From the NCBI GenBank assembly GCA_023422695.1, contig JAFAGN010000219.1, positions 1-10,448 of the forward strand: DNA of 10,448 nucleotides. Reading direction: 5' to 3'. This DNA is from Pseudomonadota bacterium. GTDB lineage: Bacteria; Pseudomonadota; Alphaproteobacteria; Sphingomonadales; Sphingomonadaceae. The stretch's first letter is position 1. The number at the start of each line of letters is the position of its first letter. A program made the position numbers and the translations under genes. This document shows positions 6,774 through 10,448 of this stretch, one piece after another. The notes under the pieces are model-generated. The model had not been told where the DNA came from. It worked only from the letters and a program-made list of their open reading frames with translations, and ran no database searches.

Positions 6774-7577
6774 ATGCGCTTGTTCGTCGAACATATCACC
6801 CGCTATCATTATGACGCCCCGGTGCGGTACGCGCTGCAGCAGCTGAAACTGACTCCGAAGAATCGCCCGGGGCAGCAGCATGTGGTCAACTGGGCGATCG
6901 ATATCGAAGGCGGCACCCGGCAGCTCCATTACACCGACCATCATGGCAATGGCGTCGACCTGATTGCGGTCGAGGGCGGCGCCAGCGAACTGACGATCCG
7001 CTGTCACGGCGAGGTCGAATTGCAAAGCTGGGACGGGGTAATCGGTCCGCATCGGGGCGCCATGCCGCTGTGGACCTTTCTGCGCCCGACGCCGCTGACC
7101 CGCGCGGGGAGGGGCGTGCGCGCGCTGACCGCGCAGCTGGGCCGCGACCATGCGAATGACATCGAACGCGCACACGCGCTGTCGGCGTTGATTATCGATC
7201 GGCTGGCGTACCGGATCGGCGTCACCAACGCCGAAACGACGGCCGAACAGGCGCTCGCGGGCGAAGGCGGGGTGTGTCAGGACCACGCGCATATCTTCAT
7301 CGCGGCGATGCGCCATCTGGGTCATCCGGCGCGCTATGTGTCGGGCTATCTGATGATGAACGATCGCACCCAGCAGGATGCGACGCACGCCTGGGCCGAG
7401 GCGCATTTTGACCATATCGGGTGGATCGGCTTTGACGTCAGCAACGGTCACTCGCCCGATCAGCGCTATATCCGCGTCGCCACCGGGCTCGATTATCGCG
7501 ACGCTGCACCGGTGCGCGGGATGCGTTACGGCGCGGCACAGGAGAATCTGGTTGTTCAATTGCAGGTCCAGCAATAA
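6774..7577 (+). CDS. Bacterial transglutaminase-like cysteine peptidase (with transglutaminase N-terminal domain)
   Basis: This is a 267-aa protein without a signal peptide, so likely cytoplasmic. Residues 1 to about 85 form the beta-rich N-terminal domain typical of this group (MRLFVEHITRYHYDAPV start), and about 130-235 form the papain-like transglutaminase core. The catalytic triad is visible: Cys168 in GGVCQDHAH, His205 in DATHAWAEA and Asp221 in GFDVSNG. Prokaryotic members are mostly thought to be proteases or amidases rather than cross-linkers. Placed between alpha-E and Anbu, it probably cleaves or rearranges the amide product made by the ATP-grasp protein. That is inferred from neighbourhood only. 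The gap to alpha-E is 11 nt, and 39 nt separate its stop from the Anbu start, a segment with a repeated ccggggat/ggggat pattern. Confidence 0.94.
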   Translation: MRLFVEHITRYHYDAPVRYALQQLKLTPKNRPGQQHVVNWAIDIEGGTRQLHYTDHHGNGVDLIAVEGGASELTIRCHGEVELQSWDGVIGPHRGAMPLWTFLRPTPLTRAGRGVRALTAQLGRDHANDIERAHALSALIIDRLAYRIGVTNAETTAEQALAGEGGVCQDHAHIFIAAMRHLGHPARYVSGYLMMNDRTQQDATHAWAEAHFDHIGWIGFDVSNGHSPDQRYIRVATGLDYRDAAPVRGMRYGAAQENLVVQLQVQQ

Positions 7578-7616
7578 GCGGACCGGGGATTATCCGGGGC
7601 GGGGATACGGGATTCG

Positions 7617-8348
7617 ATGACTTATTGCGTGGGAATGCGGCTCAACAAGGGGCTGGTGTTCATGTCGGACACCCGCACCAACGCGGGCGTCGACGACATC
7701 GCGCAGGTCCGCAAGATGCGCAGCTGGCACGTCCCGGGCGAGCGCGTCATCACCCTGATGTCCGCCGGGAATCTGGCGACGACGCAGGCGGTGGTCAGCT
7801 TGCTCGACGAACGCACGAAGGCACCAGAAGACCGCCACCCGTCGATCTTGGCCGCGCCGTCGATGTTTCAGATCGCGACGATCATCGGCGAAACGCTGCG
7901 CCAGATCGTGATGCGCCACAACGCCGAGGGACCCGCCGCGGCGTCGGCGTTTCGCGCCTCGCTGATCGTCGGTGGACAGATCAAGGGCGCCGAACCGCGG
8001 CTGTTCCTGATCTATCCCGAGGGCAATTTTATCGAGGCGGGAGAGGACAATCCGTTTTTCCAGATCGGCGAGACAAAATATGGCCGCCCGATCATCGTGC
8101 GATCCTATGACCCCGCGATGTCGTTCGAGGATGCGGTGAAACTGCTCTGCGTGTCGTTCGATTCGACGATCCGCGCCAACGCCGGGGTCGATTTGCCGAT
8201 CGACCTGAAAATCCACGAGCGCGACGATTATACGACCGTGCGCGAGCGGCGCTTCGAGCGCAACGACCCCTATTTCGAAAGCGTCGCCGACGGCTGGGCA
8301 GAGGCGCTGGGGATTGCGCTGGCGGAGCTTCCCGACTTCCATTTCTGA
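7617..8348 (+). CDS. Anbu, proteasome-like N-terminal nucleophile hydrolase
   Basis: This is a 243-aa proteasome-type peptidase of the Anbu family, related to HslV and the 20S proteasome beta subunit. There is no propeptide. Removing the initiator Met exposes Thr as residue 1 (MTYCVGMRLNKGL), and Asp17 (in SDTRTNAG) and Lys32 (in VRKMRSW), in mature numbering, match the proteasome Thr1/Asp17/Lys33 catalytic set. Crystal structures of other Anbu proteins show open, helical or ring-like 12-subunit assemblies, and the natural substrate is not settled. No HslU- or Mpa-like unfoldase lies nearby, which fits peptides or small tags rather than folded proteins as substrate. The gene follows the transglutaminase gene by 39 nt. 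The ACT codon directly after ATG supports this start, as the nucleophile must be at position 2. Confidence 0.95.
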   Translation: MTYCVGMRLNKGLVFMSDTRTNAGVDDIAQVRKMRSWHVPGERVITLMSAGNLATTQAVVSLLDERTKAPEDRHPSILAAPSMFQIATIIGETLRQIVMRHNAEGPAAASAFRASLIVGGQIKGAEPRLFLIYPEGNFIEAGEDNPFFQIGETKYGRPIIVRSYDPAMSFEDAVKLLCVSFDSTIRANAGVDLPIDLKIHERDDYTTVRERRFERNDPYFESVADGWAEALGIALAELPDFHF

Positions 8349-8393
8349 CCGTCATCGGCCACCCTTCGACGAAACGAACCGGGAGGGACTGCC

Positions 8394-9581
8394 ATGGCGC
8401 GCTGGATCGCTGCTGCACTGCTTTTGATATCGGGTCCGGCGGCGGCGCAAGACGCGGGCTTCGACAAGGCACTGGGCGATTTTCGCGCGCTGCACCGCGC
8501 CGAGATGGCCAAGGCGAACATTGCGGGGAGCAGCTTCTACCTCGTGCGCAATGGGCAGACCGTCGCCGCCGATCATCTGGGCGAGCAGGATGCCGACGCG
8601 CGGGTCCCGGTCGATGCCCGCACCATTTATCATTGGGCATCTGTGACCAAGACGATGACGGGCATCGCGATCATGCAGCTGCGCGATCGCGGGCTGCTGT
8701 CGCTCGACGACCCGATCGTCAAATATGTCCCCGAACTGGCCGCGGTGCACAATCCCTTTGGCGATACCGGCGCGATCACGCTGCGCCAGTTGATGAGCCA
8801 CAGTGCGGGATTCCGCAGCGGCACTTGGCCGTGGCGCGATCACGACTGGCAACCGTTCGAGCCGGCGGACTGGTCGCAGCTTGTGGCGATGCTGCGCTAC
8901 ACGCGGGTCGAGTTCAAACCGGGCAGCCGTTTCGGCTATTCGAACCCCGGCATCGTCTATCTGGGGCAGGTCATCGAACGGCTGTCGGGTGAGGATTATG
9001 AAGTCTATGTCGACAAGAACATCCTGAAGCCGCTGGGCATGCACGCCAGCTATTTCGACCGCACCCCGCCGCATTTGCTGCCGCATCGTTCGCACAGCTA
9101 TTATATTCGCGATGGCAAGCGGGTGGCGGCGCCGTTCGATGTCGATACCGGCGTCACCGTGTCGAACGGCGGACTGAACGCGCCGATGCCCGACATGGCG
9201 AACTATCTGGCGTTCCTGCTCGGCGATCCGGCGCATGCCGCCGATTACGATCTGGTGCTGAAACGGTCATCGCTCGCGGAAATGTGGCAGCCGCAGATTT
9301 CGGCAGGCGATGATTTTACGCAGGGGCGGATGGCGACGACGACGCAGAGCGCTCTGTCATTCTTCGTCGACCGCCGTGCGGGGGTGCGCTTCGTCGGGCA
9401 CAACGGCGACCAGAACGGCTTTCGTGCCTATCTCAGCTTTTGTCCCGATCAGCGCGTGGGGACGTTGCTGGCGTTCAACACCGAAACGCAGGGCGTGCAG
9501 AATAGCGCCGCCAATCGCGACACCGCGGAATCGCGGATCGCGCTGGCGACCGACGGTTTGTGCGAGGCGCTGGCGAAGTAG
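8394..9581 (+). CDS. Exported serine beta-lactamase-fold hydrolase (class C / penicillin-binding-protein-like)
   Basis: This is a 395-aa protein with a signal peptide (MARWIAAALLLISGPAAA, likely cleaved before Gln19), so periplasmic. It has the serine hydrolase motifs of the beta-lactamase-related family: SVTK with Ser83 and Lys86, YSN at 182-184 with Tyr182 as the second catalytic residue, and HNGD at 336-339 in place of the usual KTG. The family holds esterases, D-aminopeptidases, DD-peptidases and class C beta-lactamases. Nothing here marks it as an antibiotic-resistance enzyme. ATG 8394 is supported by GGGAGG at 8381-8386, 7 nt upstream, and by the signal peptide. It starts 45 nt after Anbu and may be read with it, but it is not a usual member of that set. 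A long inverted repeat follows the stop. Confidence 0.92.
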   Translation: MARWIAAALLLISGPAAAQDAGFDKALGDFRALHRAEMAKANIAGSSFYLVRNGQTVAADHLGEQDADARVPVDARTIYHWASVTKTMTGIAIMQLRDRGLLSLDDPIVKYVPELAAVHNPFGDTGAITLRQLMSHSAGFRSGTWPWRDHDWQPFEPADWSQLVAMLRYTRVEFKPGSRFGYSNPGIVYLGQVIERLSGEDYEVYVDKNILKPLGMHASYFDRTPPHLLPHRSHSYYIRDGKRVAAPFDVDTGVTVSNGGLNAPMPDMANYLAFLLGDPAHAADYDLVLKRSSLAEMWQPQISAGDDFTQGRMATTTQSALSFFVDRRAGVRFVGHNGDQNGFRAYLSFCPDQRVGTLLAFNTETQGVQNSAANRDTAESRIALATDGLCEALAK

Positions 9582-9587
9582 CGACCG

Positions 9588-9660
9588 TCACCGTCGCCCT
9601 GAGCCTGTCGAAGGGCGCTTCTCGGCGAGGCGCCCTTCGACAGGCTCAGGGCTACGGTGA
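9588..9660. repeat. Long perfect-type inverted repeat after the hydrolase gene
   Basis: Arms 9588-9618 and 9630-9660 (31 nt each) are complementary except for one mismatch (9595/9653), around an 11-nt loop. The inner 22 bp carry the motif cccttcgacaggctcaggg, familiar from sphingomonad intergenic repeats (recalled, not searched). The repeat begins 6 nt after the hydrolase stop codon. It can fold as a very stable RNA hairpin in either direction and could stabilise or end transcripts, though no T-run follows. Confidence 0.75.
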
Positions 9661-9680
9661 ACTTCGCCAATCACGCGGGA

Positions 9681-9716
9681 AAGAAATGGGCCGCGCGACG
9701 ATCGTCACACGGCCCA
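9681..9716 (-). terminator. Candidate rho-independent terminator of the minus-strand secreted-protein gene
   Basis: Read on the minus strand, TGGGCCG (9716-9710) and CGGCCCA (9693-9687) form a 7-bp GC-rich stem. The loop contains the palindrome gacgatcgtc (9697-9706). The stem is followed directly by TTTCTTT (9686-9680). It lies about 100 nt after the stop codon of the gene at 9817-10221. The plus strand has no T-run after the stem, so it fits only minus-strand transcription. Confidence 0.5.
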
Positions 9717-9816
9717 GTGCGGCATGAAAGCCGTTAGGGAGAAGGACACACATCGGCGTGTCACCCGTCCCGACTAGCGCAAGATGGTTAACAACCGGTT
9801 AGCGCCGCCAAATGGT

Positions 9817-10221
9817 TCAGCACGGCCCCGCACGGCGCGCCTCGATCGCCTGCGAAAACGGCTTGCCGTCGGCGATGCCCTGCGTGTCGATCTGGACCAG
9901 CCGGTTCGTTTCGCTGCGAATGCTGGTGCGGCCATGTCCGGCGCCGGGACAGGTGTAATGCACCGTCACCGATTTCGGTGTGTCTTCGATGATGTAGCGC
10001 GAGCAATTCGCCCGGGGGTGCTGGATCTGGATCATCCGCCGCGCATCGCCGACGCACACGGTCTGCAACACCGCATCATTGCCGCGTTCGCGCAGTTGCC
10101 AGCTGCCCTTTTCCAGCTGGTCCAGCATCGCCAGCGTCGGTGCTTGCGCGGGAACCGCCGTGGCCCCCGCCAATGCCGCCACGACAAGAGAGCATCGCAA
10201 AATGGGAGAGAAGATCGCCAT
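9817..10221 (-). CDS. Small secreted cysteine-containing protein, hypothetical (DUF3617-like)
   Basis: This is a 134-aa protein with a signal peptide (hydrophobic core 9-23; AQA cleavage site near residues 25-27), so probably periplasmic. The mature part is about 107 residues, with a KGSWQLRERG stretch near its start, four cysteines (56, 73, 91 and the C-terminal residue 134) that could form two disulfides, and the block YTCPGAGHGRTSIRSETN (89-106). This layout recalls small sphingomonad proteins annotated as DUF3617 or hypothetical, a family of unknown function. The family call is tentative. The start has a weak ribosome binding site (AGGT, 5 nt upstream). A candidate promoter (10278-10306) and a 6-bp GC hairpin in the leader (10240-10245 with 10250-10255) precede it. 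It points toward the operon to its left and is transcribed independently. Confidence 0.82.
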   Translation of the reverse strand: MAIFSPILRCSLVVAALAGATAVPAQAPTLAMLDQLEKGSWQLRERGNDAVLQTVCVGDARRMIQIQHPRANCSRYIIEDTPKSVTVHYTCPGAGHGRTSIRSETNRLVQIDTQGIADGKPFSQAIEARRAGPC

Positions 10222-10277
10222 TGTTACCTATCCATCGGACGCCCGGTTGCGGGCGGGAATGCGACCCCGTTTCGATG

Positions 10278-10306
10278 GAGATAACAATTGCGCTTGGCGA
10301 TTTCAA
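10278..10306 (-). promoter_or_regulatory. Candidate promoter of the small secreted-protein gene
   Basis: On the minus strand TTGAAA (10306-10301) and TATCTC (10283-10278), or TTATCT shifted by one base, are separated by 17 or 16 nt. Transcription would begin near 10270, giving a leader of about 50 nt. The left border of the insertion sequence lies only about 18 bp upstream of the -35 box. Confidence 0.4.
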
Positions 10307-10324
10307 CCGCTTGGCGCTGAACTA

Positions 10325-10448
10325 GGGCCTGGACTCATTTGATCCAGAAGCAAAGAGCGGCGACGATGCAGACACCGGCGAGGAAGTTGCGAGCAAGCTT
10401 GTCGTAGCGTGTTGCGATAGCTCGGAAGTCTTTGAGGCGACAGAAGGC
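10325..10448 (-). mobile_element. 3' end of an IS5-family insertion sequence, running off the window
   Basis: The sequence changes at about 10322-10325 (CTAG) into an end that reads gggcctggactcatttgatc. A transposase reading frame ends 10 bp inside it. CTAG-type targets and GGGCC-like ends fit the IS427 group of the IS5 family. The exact border and any target duplication cannot be confirmed because the other end is outside the window. Confidence 0.7.
10335..10448 (-). CDS. IS5-family transposase, C-terminal 37 residues (partial at window edge)
   Basis: The minus strand from the window edge to the stop TGA (10337-10335) is open and encodes a typical IS5-family C-terminus: FCRLKDFRAIATRYDKLARN followed by a hydrophobic tail ending FWIK. 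The lysine in CRLK should be the last residue of the Y-(2)-R-(3)-E-(6)-K signature of DDE transposases; the rest is outside the window. The gene is partial only because the window ends. Whether the whole element is intact cannot be judged. It has no operon relation to the neighbouring secreted-protein gene, which is on the same strand and downstream of it, so read-through into that gene is possible. Confidence 0.85.
   Translation of the reverse strand, partial: AFCRLKDFRAIATRYDKLARNFLAGVCIVAALCFWIK

Noticed and set aside
8394..9581. Reading the serine hydrolase as an antibiotic-resistance beta-lactamase
   Set aside because: The SxxK/YSN/HNG pattern is shared by esterases and peptidases of the same fold, and nothing in sequence or context points to resistance.
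9721..9786. gggagaaggacacac sequence resembling a strong ribosome binding site between the hydrolase and the secreted-protein gene
   Set aside because: Only a six-codon GTG frame (about 9757) follows before a stop, so no gene can be supported. The stretch otherwise holds only a small cggc/gccg hairpin.
9788..9802. TTAA-N7-TTAG, a near match to the CtrA cell-cycle regulator site of alphaproteobacteria
   Set aside because: One base differs from TTAA-N7-TTAA, and it lies between the 3' ends of two convergent genes, where no promoter is expected. A chance match is likely.
9784..10284. A 166-codon plus-strand frame opposite the small secreted protein
   Set aside because: The minus-strand protein has a signal peptide, ordered cysteines and its own promoter and terminator candidates. 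The plus frame has only an arginine-rich, motif-free translation.

Overview
The window is high-GC DNA and reads as the chromosome of an alphaproteobacterium, most likely a sphingomonad (Sphingopyxis, Sphingomonas or a relative). The grounds are the alphaproteobacterial style of SecA, the complete Anbu/ATP-grasp/alpha-E gene set, and three intergenic palindromic repeats of kinds that look familiar from sphingomonad genomes. The genus is inferred from sequence feel, not from a search.

Left part (1-4075): a dispersed-repeat fragment is followed by a candidate promoter, a 90-codon TTG-start ORF with a signal-peptide-like N-terminus, a stretch of small hairpins, secA (complete, 911 aa), and a TauE/SafE-type membrane permease gene starting 15 nt after secA. 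The small ORF just upstream of secA has the layout of a secretion-monitor leader peptide: an export signal, no domain, and an Arg-Lys-Ala-Pro-Pro-Pro run near its end. This is the most original observation in the window.

Middle part (4091-9581): a candidate promoter precedes a same-strand run of five genes. They encode a circularly permuted ATP-grasp protein, an alpha-E protein, a bacterial transglutaminase-like cysteine protease, the proteasome-like Anbu peptidase, and an exported serine beta-lactamase-fold hydrolase. The first four form a known conserved neighbourhood proposed to make and degrade or process a peptide or peptide tag. Its substrate is, as far as I know, not established. A 127-bp palindromic element sits between the ATP-grasp and alpha-E genes and supplies the likely ribosome binding site of the latter. 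The beta-lactamase-fold gene is followed by a 31-bp-arm inverted repeat.

Right part (9582-10448): a minus-strand gene for a small secreted cysteine-containing protein, with its own candidate promoter and terminator, is followed by the end of an IS5-family insertion sequence that runs off the window. No tRNA, rRNA, CRISPR array or prophage gene was seen. Almost all of the DNA is assigned. The gaps (1-212, 486-589, 4076-4219, 5660-5820, 9582-9816, 10222-10334) are each under 300 bases and are described through the sites they contain.
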